From Rotaria sp. Silwood1 (taxonomy: Eukaryota; Rotifera; Eurotatoria; Philodinida; Philodinidae), in assembly GCA_905250075.1 (NCBI GenBank), contig CAJNOP010000016.1, positions 186,001 to 250,000 on the forward strand: a DNA stretch of 64,000 nucleotides, in the 5' to 3' direction. The notes beneath the pieces are model-generated. The model was given only the letters and a program-made list of their open reading frames with translations. It was not told where the DNA came from and made no database searches. Shown here piece by piece: positions 1 to 11,423 of this stretch (its first letter is position 1; every line of letters starts with the position of its first letter). The position numbers were made by a program, and so were the translations under genes.

Positions 1-2020
1 TATCGTATTATAGTTATTAAAATATGCCAATTATATTAAAACTGTAGAGTCGTGCTTGTCTTAGTTGAGCCGGATATATGTTGACCTGAAAAATCTCGTC
101 TCGTTTGTTCATTATTTATATGTTTTTTTTGTTTGAAATTACACACGAAATTATAATTTTCTGAGTTAGAAATTTAAATGCAACATAGTCAAGGCTAAAA
201 TATCAATCCTTACTTGCTGAAATTTGAGAAGAACGAGAAAGGATATGAGTGATATTTTGACATGGAATAGTTTTACGGTTTTGATAAAGGAACTAAACTT
301 GCTTGTACAATGTTGAATTAGTCACAAACTAATTCATTTACTCAATCTTTTGTTTCAACCGGAAAGAATTGGTACAAATTAATGGCCTGAACTAGTTCAA
401 GTGGTTTGTTCTGGTACTGAATTGAGCCTGTTACATCTCTGAAAAGAATATACAGGACAATGTTTCAGTTCTTTTGAATAATTATAAAGCCGTGGTACAG
501 CATATTTTATTCATGTTGTAACTTTTATTGATGAAAACTTTATATCATAGTTCGTCTTTTATGTACAGCGATAAGATCATTATCATGATCTAGATTGTAT
601 TATGTTAATTGTAAAGACATGTTTTACTAGATATGAAATATTTAATTTATTTAAAAATTGACTTTTTGATACTGTCTTCAAAGAGTACTGCATTCGAATC
701 AGAAGCAACATATGATTATAATGAAATGCCCTTTGTTGCTCAAACGAATCACAGTTTTAGTTAATGCAATGACGATAAAAGCATTTTAGACCTAGACTAA
801 GGATAGGTCTCGTCTAAGAATTACTAAGAAGCAAATTTTATTCTATTTTAATAAAAAGTGTGAAATTCCTCCACCCCCTCCCCCTTTTCCTCGCAACAAA
901 ATTCATCTTTGCTGAAAAATATTATAAATATGTTGGTACATGTTGACTGTTTGATGATTTTAATATCAAGAATATGAAATTTTTATGCGAATTTTCTGAC
1001 TAATATGGCTTTAGTGTTTTACTTCTTAGAAAATTATATTGAACTTAATATCTATTCCTTCGTCAAATAACATTAGTTTTCAATAACAATTATCGATCCT
1101 GTTGAAGAAGACAACAAAGTCGAAAATATTTCTTCTCCACCTCTCAACTTCTATTTTTCGATTTTCGATAAGAAGCTATATTTATATAAAAAGAACCTTG
1201 ACTGATGTAACAATAAAACATAACAAACTCCTAAAAATATTAAAAGTAGCTTATTACATCCATAATTTTCGTCAACAATCATATTACTGTCAATATATCG
1301 CTTCAGAATGTAACAAAATTTGTATAATGTTTGTAATTAGTTTTTCATCATAGATGAAATCATATGGTAATTAAAACAATCTTAATATCATTGAATGCGG
1401 TCTTGATTTTAGTACAATATTCATAAGTAAATCATACTTAATTTATACTTTCAACAAGAGTTGCCCGGTTTTATAAAATAAATATTATCAATAGATGTAT
1501 ATGTATATATTTGCATGAGAATAAATACGTCTGCTGTTGATTTGTATAAAGCTAAAGTAAGTTGGATTGATTATATTTTTATTGCATAGCAAAAACATGT
1601 TCTTCTTAATTCTTCTCAATCTATTATTACCATTGGCAAGTAAATCTCTTGAAAATATTTCTTACGGTGCGAAATTTTATGAAAAAATAATAGCGATATA
1701 ATAATCAAATTCGAATGCCAGCTTTAAGGAATCTACGGCAATTTCTCCTATAACACTTGTTTTCCAGTAGATATTTTGTTAGAACATTATTGATTTGATA
1801 TAACAAAGAAATAGATAATAATTAGATTCAGATATTATCATTACCCTCACTCTCATTATTACGAGGTAACTTTTCCAACTGATCGAGCACTTTCGAACTT
1901 AGATTTTGTCCCTAATTTTCCCTGAGAACATACTTATTTTACTGTAGAAGATAAACAATGAAATCACTTGTGGATTGTTATTATAAGAGAAAATGCCAAG
2001 AAAAATAATATATGCATAGT
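1..2020. other. AT-rich non-coding stretch, no gene seen
   Basis: I see no recognisable protein domain, tRNA or element with clear ends here. The short open frames are low-complexity and match no family I know. A C-rich run (about 870-890) and poly-A/T tracts are the only compositional features. It ends at a T-rich splice-acceptor-like run just before the ML-domain remnant. Confidence 0.5.
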
Positions 2021-2023
2021 TTT

Positions 2024-2420
2024 TTTTATCTAGTTGCTGATATTCCATTGGAATGGATCAATTGTAGTACGTGGATCGATCAAGTATTAATTGAAAAAGT
2101 CGAAGCAAACATATGGCCACCTAAACGAAACGAATTATTAACAGTATCCGTATCAGGTGTGGCAAAAGAATCATTTATCGAGGATATTCTTTACCATCAA
2201 TATTGGGATCATTAGATGATCTCTGAATTACATTACCTACTTATTCAGGTCCATTAAAAATGGTTTTATTTAATGGTACAATACCTGAAATAGCACCTGA
2301 AGGACAATATGATATATATGTAAATGCAAACGAGCAAGATCAAGCAGAGATTCTATGCGTTAAAATTAGTTGGGATTCTAAGATAGTTGAAAATAAAAAA
2401 CGATGGCTTAACGACCATTC
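2024..2420 (+). pseudogene. ML-domain (NPC2/MD-2-like lipid-binding) protein, broken copy
   Basis: After a T-rich acceptor ending TAG near 2033, the sequence reads as an ML-family (MD-2-related lipid-recognition) protein. The N-terminal part contains PLEWINCSTWID, VEANIWPPK and LTVSVSG. After a change of frame near 2190 it continues with GPLKMVLFNGTIPEIAPEG, QYDIYVNANEQDQ and ILCVKISW. The last segments match the typical ML ending, in which a Pro-x-Gly-x-Tyr strand and a Cys strand close the beta sandwich. ML proteins are small secreted proteins that bind sterols or other lipids. The two halves lie in different frames, an in-frame stop lies near 2213 and another near 2226, and no signal-peptide exon is visible upstream. 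I therefore call it a pseudogene or a disrupted paralogue. The family assignment rests on pattern memory only. Confidence 0.5.
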
Positions 2421-2897
2421 GTTCAGATTCTTTTTTTCTGATCATTCTATAACAAGAGCATTTTTGCATCAATTTTTTTATTTTATTTCAAGTTTATCTT
2501 CATATGATGCCACTCTATTATGAAAAGAACATTAATTGTCCAAAGTTATTGTTGAAGTTGTTTTCCAATCTGAAAAAAAAATATTCTCATTGTTGAATAT
2601 CATTTTCTATATAGACAAATCGCTGGTTGCATGTAGTCTATAGATTGTACCTAATTCAATCAAAATGGTATTGACTGTTCTTTCTTAAATGGAAAATCGA
2701 AGTTGAACATATGAACATTATCTAAAACCAGTCTTAGATTGATTTCGTTTCTCTCAACAAATAATTAGGCATGATGCAGATGAACAATCAAAGATGAATC
2801 GAAATCATATTTTGTAGTATTAAATAGGGATTAATATTTGTTTTATATTTTACCGACATGTATCGATCCGTAAATAAATATCAATGGTTCTTTCCAG

Positions 2898-3011
2898 ACT
2901 AGACTGGGATCTAGGAATCAAGCCTTTGTTAAGTTTGATTTAACAAAAACTGGGACTCCTACATTATTTCTTTTTCATAAGCCTATTGATAGACAAGTGA
3001 GGGGCAGTTGA
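2898..3011 (+). other. Possible orphan coding exon, unrecognised
   Basis: After the acceptor-like tttccag at 2891-2897, a 38-codon frame runs to TGA at 3009-3011. It contains RNQAFVKFDLTKTG and TLFLFHKPIDRQ. The composition looks more protein-like than the flanking AT-rich DNA, but no upstream exon or start was found and I do not recognise the family. It could be a stray exon, a gene remnant or chance. Confidence 0.2.
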
Positions 3012-3250
3012 GTCTTTTTAATAACAAAGAAAATTGTTTTTTATTCAAAACGTTTTCGATACAAACTGTGATCACTATCTTCCATTGTATCATCACCTCT
3101 TCTATATTATTTTTTTTCTAAGAAAATAAGCTAAAAAATCAAAAGATTTCAGTTCAGATCATGTTTGTTAGTATCTCAAAAAGTAATGAAATTCAATGCA
3201 TTAACATTTGCTTGTATAATATTATCATTATCTTGATTAGAACTTTACAG

Positions 3251-5462
3251 TTACTGATTTAGTCTTAATAACGGTATTGATTCCATGTTTTGTTTATCTA
3301 ATTTAATATTCGCTTGTTCAAACAATTGACGAACATCTTCCAAACTTGAAGAATATTCTCTTGTATAAACAACACGTTTTATACCATTTTGAATAATTTT
3401 CTTTGAACATTGACGACATGGATTATGTGTAACATAAAGTGTAGTATCTCGACATAGACGACGACCTAATGAAGCAAAAACAATTGTATATCTAAAATTT
3501 GTGCATCAGAAAAAAAGCAGAAATGTTTCATACCGGCTTCGAATAATGCACTTTCTTCAGCATGTATACAAATACATTCGTCCAATCTTTCACCATGTTC
3601 AATTGACATATTCCAACAACGTTTACATCCACCTTGATCACATGCTTTGATATTATCCGGCGTACCATTATAACCTGTAGCAATGATGCGTTGATCTGTG
3701 TCAGCAATGATACATCCAACACGATGACGTACACAATTACCACTGAAACAGTCTAGAGACATGTCAATACCATAGCAAGAAAGTAATCTCTTATCGACAA
3801 TGTGAACTTCTAAATAAGCTTCCTAGGTATAGCGGTTCTACATGAAATGATATTTTCAGATAATAAAAATTTGAAAAGAAATTTCTATGATCGCTCTAAA
3901 ACTACTATTCGATGTCTTATTAATCCATGTTGCAGATAAGGTTGTTGAATAAATAGAAAGTTGATTATGCTGCTGTTTTTTCTTTGAAAGATCTAATATT
4001 CAAATCTTCTCTTCATAAATTTAGAATAATACACATTTGATTCAAAACACAAACACAAATAGTGTCTTTCGAACCTTGACTTTTTTCTAGTATAAAACGA
4101 AGCAAAAGTTGCATTGCATTAGTTTATGAACTTATTCTAGTAGTTGTCGAAAGAACACGATCATGGTTTTTTTTTACTATTGTTTAAATAGTTTCCTCTG
4201 CTAGATGACTTCAATCTAAACGGTATAGAACAGATTTACGAGAGAGTTTATTCGACTGGTACTTTCGATTTCGGCTCATATTTTACTCGTAGAAAGGACT
4301 CATAGTGTAGATGAATATCCTGCAAGAATTCGTGTCATTATGCCTTTTTTTTTCGAATTATAGCCATTTTACTGAACTTTCTATCTGTTGCAGAATATCG
4401 AAAGAAAAAAATTGTGACGAGGCGTTTCGGTCTGGAATTCTTTCCAATAATAACTCTCATGGTCCTTATGATAGTCTGAAAGTTTCCATTCAAACAATAT
4501 GCCTAAAAATTGAATTCTTTTTGGAGCTTTCATGTAAAAGTAACATTTTTTGCAACCTTATTATTTCAGAAAAGGGACATCTATTTGAGTTGAAACCTTC
4601 AAGGTATCATAACGGCTATAAGAGTTATTGTTTTGGGAAAATCTTAGACTGAAGCTTTCTGCTGCGATTTTTCTCGTGATATTACGAAATAAACTGAAAG
4701 TTCAGTGAAATGACCATAACTGAAAGAAAAATGTCTAATGGTACGAATCTTTTCAAGATTTTATCAATAATATAAGTTCTACCTATGAGCAAAACATGAG
4801 TTCAAACGAAGATTATTAGTCGGATTGGTTCGCTCGTTAGTTTATCATACTAACTGAGAAGCTGTAATCCAAGCCAACATTAAAAAATATTGATCCCAAT
4901 TCGGACACAATAATTTTGTTGTCGTTGTTGATTGTTGATCTTTTGAATTGACTGATAATAAATCTGCTAATTTCTTTTCTAAATTCCTTCGATCGTTTGT
5001 ATCATTAATCAATCGTAAATCACAAGAGTCCATACATTTGTTTAATGGTGATATATCTTTACTATCTACGTGTAGATTTTCTAACATGTTTTCAATATAT
5101 TGTTCGTTAGAACTTATCCCAAACATTAAATAATCATCTAATTGAACAAACATTTCCAAGGAGTGAATTATTGGATGTTTTTGACGCTGAAATCGTAGTA
5201 TTAATGGTCCCTCAATAGCAATTGGGAAAAATTGAGGATTATCACGAATTTCGGTCATCGCTTTCAATGAATCGATACACACAATTACAACATTTTTTGG
5301 CCATGTTTCTTTCGCTTTTGAAAGACATTCTTTAGCTGTATGATCTTTCTTCTTCTTAAAATCTTTGTACTCCAGTATAACGAAATCGTATTGTTCATGA
5401 AGGATATCAGCAATTAAATGTTTACCACTCGATAATGAACCAATTAAGCCAATTATTAGCAT
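3251..5462 (-). CDS. Fungal-type deoxycytidylate (dCMP) deaminase with N-terminal P-loop-like domain
   Basis: Deaminates dCMP to dUMP, feeding thymidylate synthesis; expected in the cytosol. Exons on the minus strand are 5462-4855, 3742-3534 and 3465-3251, giving 343 aa in frame from ATG to TAA; introns are 1112 and 68 nt. Residues 1-200 start with a nucleotide-kinase-like strand and a degenerate Walker A (Gly8, Gly13-Lys14, then His15 where Ser/Thr is usual). PNWDQYF leads into the deaminase core from about 195. Zinc ligands and the catalytic Glu are visible as His263-Ala-Glu265 and Pro288-Cys289-x2-Cys292. A second Cys cluster (237, 242, 245) is typical of dCMP deaminases. Both the N-terminal half and the PNWD junction resemble yeast Dcd1 (about 312 aa) rather than the short animal DCTD (about 178 aa). 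The long-intron junction was chosen because CA|GTTAGT joined to TTTCAG|T restores exactly the yeast spacing before the VRHRVGC motif. A start at 3762 would lose the N-terminal half. Confidence 0.8.
4350..4730. repeat. Foldback/MITE-like element in the long intron of the dCMP deaminase gene
   Basis: An arm at about 4352-4382 (core TAGCCATTTTACTGAACTTT) recurs inverted at about 4695-4728 (core AAGTTCAGTGAAATGACC). Similarity continues inward for about 30 more bases with mismatches. The element occupies about 0.38 kb of the 1.1 kb intron and largely explains why that intron is so long. No coding capacity or clear target-site duplication was identified. Confidence 0.5.
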
Positions 5463-5633
5463 TATAGCTATTTAGTTAAAAAATTCTAACCGATCTACAA
5501 ACTAAATAAAATAAGATGAGAAAGTGCACAATATCAATTCAATGACTGACATCTTATTGATAAAAAAATAAGAGTCAAATAAATCTATATAGTCTCTGGA
5601 ACTGAAAATCGAGATCGTTTATAACATTAGGTG

Positions 5634-5656
5634 GTATTCGAGATTGTCTCGAATAC
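5634..5656. repeat. Perfect 10-bp inverted repeat with 3-nt loop
   Basis: The arms GTATTCGAGA (5634-5643) and TCTCGAATAC (5647-5656) are perfectly complementary around TTG. It lies just upstream of the dCMP deaminase start and at the edge of the 5.9-7.5 kb repeat cluster, whose units also carry TCGAGA-type motifs. It could be the hairpin end of a mobile element or a regulatory palindrome. Confidence 0.6.
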
Positions 5657-5929
5657 GAAATGTAGTACGAAGAACGAATTTTGATTTTTCAAAAATGACA
5701 ATATTTCATGAAAACGAATAAACAATTTCACGATTCATCAGAAATCGGTCTTTTCGAAACCATATTTATGTTTTGCTGCAATTAGCGTTTGCCCTGCCAC
5801 TATGAATTCTAAAATTCATGTTGCGACCGATCAGCCGACAAAAATCCGAAAGAATTCATAAACCAGCCATCGCGAGATTCATCACTACGAGAACTCTAAG
5901 AATGCGCAACAGCACATTTCTAATAAACG

Positions 5930-7480
5930 ACATAGATTGATCGTTTAATTATCTGTATGCTTCATTATCTAGAATCAGCTGTATTCACAGCTGTTTGATA
6001 CATAAGAAAAAGAGTAACACCTAACTTTTGCTTAAGTTTTCATTTTAATTATCTTGCAATGAAAAAAGCTCTAAGTTCTGTCAAATTTGTCTTTTGTGGA
6101 CGCTATTTCCTCGAGAACAGAAAGTGGTGGAAGGAATCTGGAAAAAATGGCAGTATTTCGATCTCGATACCTGGCCTTCGCGTTTGAACGAGCACTTTGT
6201 GAGTTTTCATTCTCGAGATCATCGCGTCACAAAACTAGATGGCATTCGAGATGCCATGCGAAGCCGGAATTTCGAGAAACCGAGAAAAACTGATATTTCT
6301 TTAAATATCAGACATGACTAAATTCATCACTATGAGAACTCTATCAAAGTCTAAAAACTTAGTTTGAAAGAATGATATTGATTGATCGATTAATTATCTT
6401 TGTGATTCATTATCTATGATCACCTGTATTTGTAGCCGTTCGACATATAACAAATGTGACTGGCGCCTAACTTTCGTCGCTATTTTCGTTTTAATTATCT
6501 CAAAGTCAACGAACTTTTAAATCATGCTAAATTCATCATTTTCGGAAGATTTTTCCTCGAAAACAGAACATCGTATGATGGTAATCGAAAAAAAATATAC
6601 TTGTTCGGTGTTGATACTTTTACTTTGCGTTTCAACGAGTGTTCTCGGAGTTTTGGTTCTCGACATCATCGAGTCATAAAATGACAACTTTTGATGCGTA
6701 CGTCTCAAATTCGTCATGTATGTCGCGATGATTTCTAGAAAAATCGGAAAAGAATCGTTGTAATGAGAATTGATAGTATCAAGATCAAGCGTAAATATTC
6801 CGGAGTCAAATGCTCTTTAAGACATGGAGATAAGTTACCAATAGAGCCCCAAAAAGATGAAATTATTCGGAGTTAGAAATTTTGTTCTTTCGAGATAATT
6901 AAAACGAGAAACGTTAGACGCCAGTCTCTTCGCTCATGAATGAAACAGCTGTGAGTGCAGCTAATGATAGATAATGAATCATGCAGATAATTAAACGATC
7001 AGTGAACAATGTTCATTAGAGAGTTGTGCATACGCGTTTATAGAGTTCTTCTGATGATGAATATTACAATGACTGATTCTAAAGCTCATAATTACTACAA
7101 TCAGCTGATCGATAGATATAGAGTTTCCAGTTGTGAAAAATAAAAGAAGCAGTGTTCCGAGTAGAAGATAAACATCTTTATACGAAATATCGTTTTATTA
7201 AAAATCCTGAAGACGATTATTCGTTGTTTTCGAAATTTCGACTTTTTCGAAAAATAGATATTCGTGCTTCGCACCTTACTTAGCACTCTCGACGAAGTCG
7301 AGATGCCATCTAGTCTAACTTGTAGTCCCAGAAATCATCACGGCACAAAATGACGAATTTGAAACCGTACGTCTAGAAATAAATAAACAAAACTCGCTAC
7401 GTGGTACTATAATGTGCTTCGCACCTTAAAAAGAAAGAAAGTAAACTCGCGATCGACTACATAAATGCTGTGCTTCACAT
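5930..7480. repeat. Cluster of diverged direct and inverted repeat units
   Basis: A unit of about 200-380 bp occurs three times. Copy A is at about 5933-6290 and copy B at about 6366-6720, both direct. Copy C at about 6885-7020 is inverted. The shared order is a TTTAATTATCT box, a CATTATCTA box, a GTATTYRYAGC box, then TAACTTTYG and TTTTAATTATCT. Further downstream a 15-mer, GTGCTTCGCACCTTA, occurs exactly twice (7264-7278 and 7414-7428), with a degenerate third copy near 7470. The 15-mer contains the small hairpin GTGC-TTC-GCAC. Copies are 70-80% similar by eye and no intact coding frame spans them. They look like old non-autonomous transposon copies. Confidence 0.5.
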
Positions 7481-7680
7481 CGCATTAAAAAAAAATAAAA
7501 ATGAATTATATGCTTTTGACTGTGATTTACTTTGGTAGAGAAGATCGAGAGAATATTCAATGTTGCTTTTTTTAGTTAATTACAATGAATTAATCTTGCT
7601 ACCTAATCTTACCAATAGAAAACTACCAATATAACTACAATGTTCAGAATCAGAAAATTGTTGATAATGAAGGTCAATAA

Positions 7681-7752
7681 GCCTCTATAGCTCAGTGGTA
7701 GAGCGCCAGTCTTGTAAACTGGAGGTCCGTAGTTCGATCCTGCGTGGAGGCA
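7681..7752 (+). tRNA. tRNA-Thr (anticodon UGU)
   Basis: A 72-nt cloverleaf without intron. The acceptor stem GCCTCTA pairs with TGGAGGC (one G-U), followed by discriminator A. The D arm is AGCTCAGTGGTAGAGC. The anticodon stem CCAGT/ACTGG encloses the loop CTTGTAA with anticodon TGT at 7713-7715. The T arm carries AGTTCGATCC. The internal RNA polymerase III A box (TAGCTCAGTGG) and B box (GTTCGATCC) are present. A T-run terminator begins about 10 nt downstream (about 7760). CCA is not encoded, as expected for a eukaryotic nuclear tRNA. Confidence 0.95.
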
Positions 7753-7757
7753 TTAAT

Positions 7758-7766
7758 ATTTTTTTC
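7758..7766 (+). terminator. RNA polymerase III T-run terminator of tRNA-Thr
   Basis: An uninterrupted T tract follows the tRNA after a short AT spacer, as is typical for polymerase III termination on the coding strand. Confidence 0.6.
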
Positions 7767-10700
7767 CTTCTTCTCTTTCCTACCACAAGAATGATGTTCG
7801 TTGTATACAAGACAATCTATTGTGATGACAAAAAAACCATGCCTAACGAAAAATCTAATAGTGATTTAGTAACTGTTCATATCTGTGATTAAAATACACA
7901 TTATGCACTAAATACGAATGTTTAACAAGCTTATCCTAACATCTATGAACCAATCAAGTTGCATTCTATGTTTCGTTCTTTCGTATCTACACTTTCTTTT
8001 TATTGTATCGTGCACATGCATTAATAATAAACATCAACCCAATACTGAAACACTTAGCTTATTAATTTTAAAAAAATTAAAAAAGAGAATTATTGTTTTT
8101 TTCCATTTGACAAAAAATTGATGTCGTTTCTTTGTCTTCTAGATTGAATATAATTGAAATTGAAAATGTATAGTCAGTAACATTCATAATTATTTTTAAA
8201 AGCTATATTAATAACAACATTCATTATCTTACATTAAAAAAAATCTATTTTCGTAGCTAATCACTGATAAAAAGCATTCATCTTTAAATAAACATAATTA
8301 TTTCTATTTGATTCTAAAATTTCAGCCAAGTATGCAACTATTAGTTTAAACTTATTCCTTCCTAAAGAAATTATTTCTACATTGAAATCATTTATTGTTT
8401 GTATTCATTAAAATATATAATGCGACATACCGTTAATTACAATATCAGGTGAATAAGTGCAGAATTTTATTTTTAGAAGTACATATGGTTATATAGGAGG
8501 GTAAAATGGTGTAAGGACAAAAATGTCTCTGCGTATTGTGTTTTTCTTTTTAAGTAAAGGAAGAAAGAACTCAATCGAACCTCAAAGCGAAGTTTATGAG
8601 CTATGAAATGATTAATAATAAATATATGCTACGGAAAAATTAAATGCAATACAAAAAAGGTTTTATGATAGACAATGAAATGATAAGATTTTTGTCACAA
8701 TCAGTATAAAATATGCACCAAGTATTTTTTTTTAATATTATTGAGCTAGTGAAGTTATTTATTACTTGCTTTATTGTTTTAAATGAAGAAAAACATTTTT
8801 CAAAAATTATGTCTCTTATTGTTGCACAGTATACAAAGTTTTCCATTAGTTTTAAGAATGATTCAATAAATGTTAGTATTGATCGATAAATGCATTAGAC
8901 AAAACCATTTGATGAAAATGTCAATGACTGTTTTACTATTGTAATTAACACAATTCAAATGAGTTCAAGTACATTGTAAGAAATCTAAGATTATTGTTAA
9001 TCAATTGAATATGCAAAAGTCAATGAATCATTGGCTAACAAAGAATTTTTTTTTTTGCAAAATTTTTACTAAAGCTTATCTATACCAATGTTCATGTTTG
9101 CAACAGTGCAATTAAGCAGCCGTGCAACAACATTCTTTCATTCTTTGTTTGATTCAGTGAACGAAATAGTTTATAGATTTCTTGTCGAATATTTACCATC
9201 AATATTGTATATATCCAAGTAAACGAATATTCAAAACGACATTGAAATATTGTTTTAAGACATGATTGCATCATTTTATTAAGATCTATATAAACTTGAA
9301 CAATATGACAACGTTCTCTTTTTCTACAAAGCATACAGAAAAATAAAAGTCTAATATTATCTTATTCAAACTTTCTTTCCAAACTAACAAATTTTTTCAA
9401 ATCAATATTGATTTTCTTTTATCATATACTTCAATAATAATTGTAATAAATTATACTATTATATGTAAAGTATGTCTTCTGAAGGTATCAGCTAAGGTTC
9501 TGATATTAATTTAACTAGTAATGTCAAACAATGACGAATATTGTCATTATTGAATTCAACGGTACTTTGATGAAACAAACGCTATTTATAGTAAAGAAGT
9601 CGCAACAGACAAGAGATAGTTGGGATAATCGATATTCATAAGTTATTTTATAAATCTTCTAGATGAAAATGTTTAAGTATGGAATGAATTTCACGAAGCT
9701 TTTCTGTGATTTGACATTGTTTATGACATGCGAATTCCTTTATAGCTATAAATATTAATTTTGCAGGTCATTAATTGCTCGCATGTTAAGTGTAATTTAG
9801 TTTATGTTCAAATATATTTCATACGAAAACTGTTCACAATAGTTTTTCTACTTACAGCCACTTCAACTCGAAATAATATTTAATAAATACATCCCTTATG
9901 TCAACTAAATTCATCTCAGCTGCTCACGTAAGTGAATTTCTATTGTTCAGTGTATCACATTAGAATCCAACATTGGGTTGGGTAGTTTAACTCGATGAAA
10001 GCTACAAAGCTACTTATACACTATATCAAAAATAACTAGTGGTGAATAAAACAATTCTTTTGCCGAATTTTTTCACGTGTTTTATTATAGTTTTACTTCA
10101 CTATCGAATAGAACATGTGACCATGCAACTTAGTTGGGTACGGATCTAAACATTTATGGCGATATCTTATTTTAAATATAACTTTCAATGCAAACCCATC
10201 CTAATTCAATTCTACTATGATTACTTAACTTTCGGATTGCCAAAGCTTGAAACAAATAATAAAAGCACAAATCCATAAATTTTCTAACTTTTTTACATCG
10301 ATTGTTTGGTTGTAAACACAACCTATCAATAGTTTTCTATTTTGAAGTTATTTTTCGACAAATATTGATAGCTTACGAGAGAATCTTTTCATGTGCTAAA
10401 TCAGTTTTGGATCATAACTATGTTAATTTGATGAACATTAGTGAGTGATGAAATAGTCTAGAATGATTTGAGTTTCAAAGTATCCATTCTAACGAAATCG
10501 AATTTTTATTGGAATTTTCAACATAATTTCATAGTTTCCATTAGTTCAACTTTGCGCAAAAAGCTCTTGTCATGAAGGTACTAGTTCATTTTCAAAGTTT
10601 CAGCTTTTCTCGTCAGTTCTTTCATGAGATACGAGTGTTGGAAGTTGTTTTGTATGACAAAGCAAATTTTGTACTTATTTTTGTATTTCGTGACAGAAAA

Positions 10701-11420
10701 AACTAAGAAGTCTGACAAATTTTTTCAACGAGTAAGTCTCATTGAAAACATTATTTGTGCGAAGTTTCAAATCGAAGCTCAACAATTAACTTTTTACATG
10801 ACTATGGAGCTTTTCTGGGAAATTCTATAAATAATCTATTTCTTAGAAATGCTACAAGTAAAAGATTCTAAATAAACATAGATTATCAGCATCAAATGCA
10901 AAGCATAATTACACTAAATACTAAGTTATTAGCTGTAGTAATTGTAAGAATCGCTTCTGATTCTCTTTTTCTGTCCGCTATGCTTTACAGTAAAACTTAT
11001 TAGCTTTGTGAAATAATAACACGATTTTCCAATTAATCACCACAGCTGTCAAAGCCATCAAAGACTGAATGTTCGATAATGAAAGCATTAAAAAAGTTGC
11101 TCTAATTTTCAGCTCATTTCTGACTAGAACGATGATTTTTCTTTTTATGGCAAACTTAGTCATTCCGGCTTTTAGAAGTTGATAATTCAACAAGGTTAGA
11201 TTGTTTTCTTTCGTAGCAAAAAAATTCTGTTCAAGCATATAGATACATCTATATCAAATTTGGTATCCGGCGAAATCGATACCTTTTACTTCGCGTATTT
11301 TAATTCAAAATGTTCACAAATGATGAACAAAAAGAATACTGTACGGAACATGTTAAAAAAAATAGAAAAATAAACATCGAACGAAGTTAATTAGATATAA
11401 TCTCATAGCATTACAACTTT
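7767..11420. other. AT-rich stretch without a supported gene
   Basis: About 3.6 kb with only short, low-complexity open frames. The one exception worth noting is a minus-strand frame at 9334-9092, described separately. I see no tRNA, clear element ends or splice-supported exon chains. Confidence 0.5.
9092..9334 (-). pseudogene. Possible PARP-catalytic-domain fragment
   Basis: This 80-codon frame contains RQEIYKLFRSLNQTKNERML followed by LHGC. The NER-x-L-x-HG arrangement resembles the start of the poly(ADP-ribose) polymerase catalytic fold, where that His-Gly binds NAD. The frame stops a few residues later. No downstream Tyr or Glu catalytic elements were found in any nearby frame. It is either a small gene relic or a chance match, and the evidence is weak. 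Confidence 0.2.
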
Positions 11421-11423
11421 ATC

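Noticed and set aside
3528..3762. A separate short deaminase gene starting at the ATG at 3762
   Set aside because: The N-terminal domain of the same family lies upstream in frame-compatible position. Splicing at 3743 restores the exact family spacing, so a start at 3762 would make a truncated enzyme.
4311..4652. 113-codon plus-strand open frame
   Set aside because: It lies within the deaminase intron and inside a foldback element, and shows no recognisable domain.
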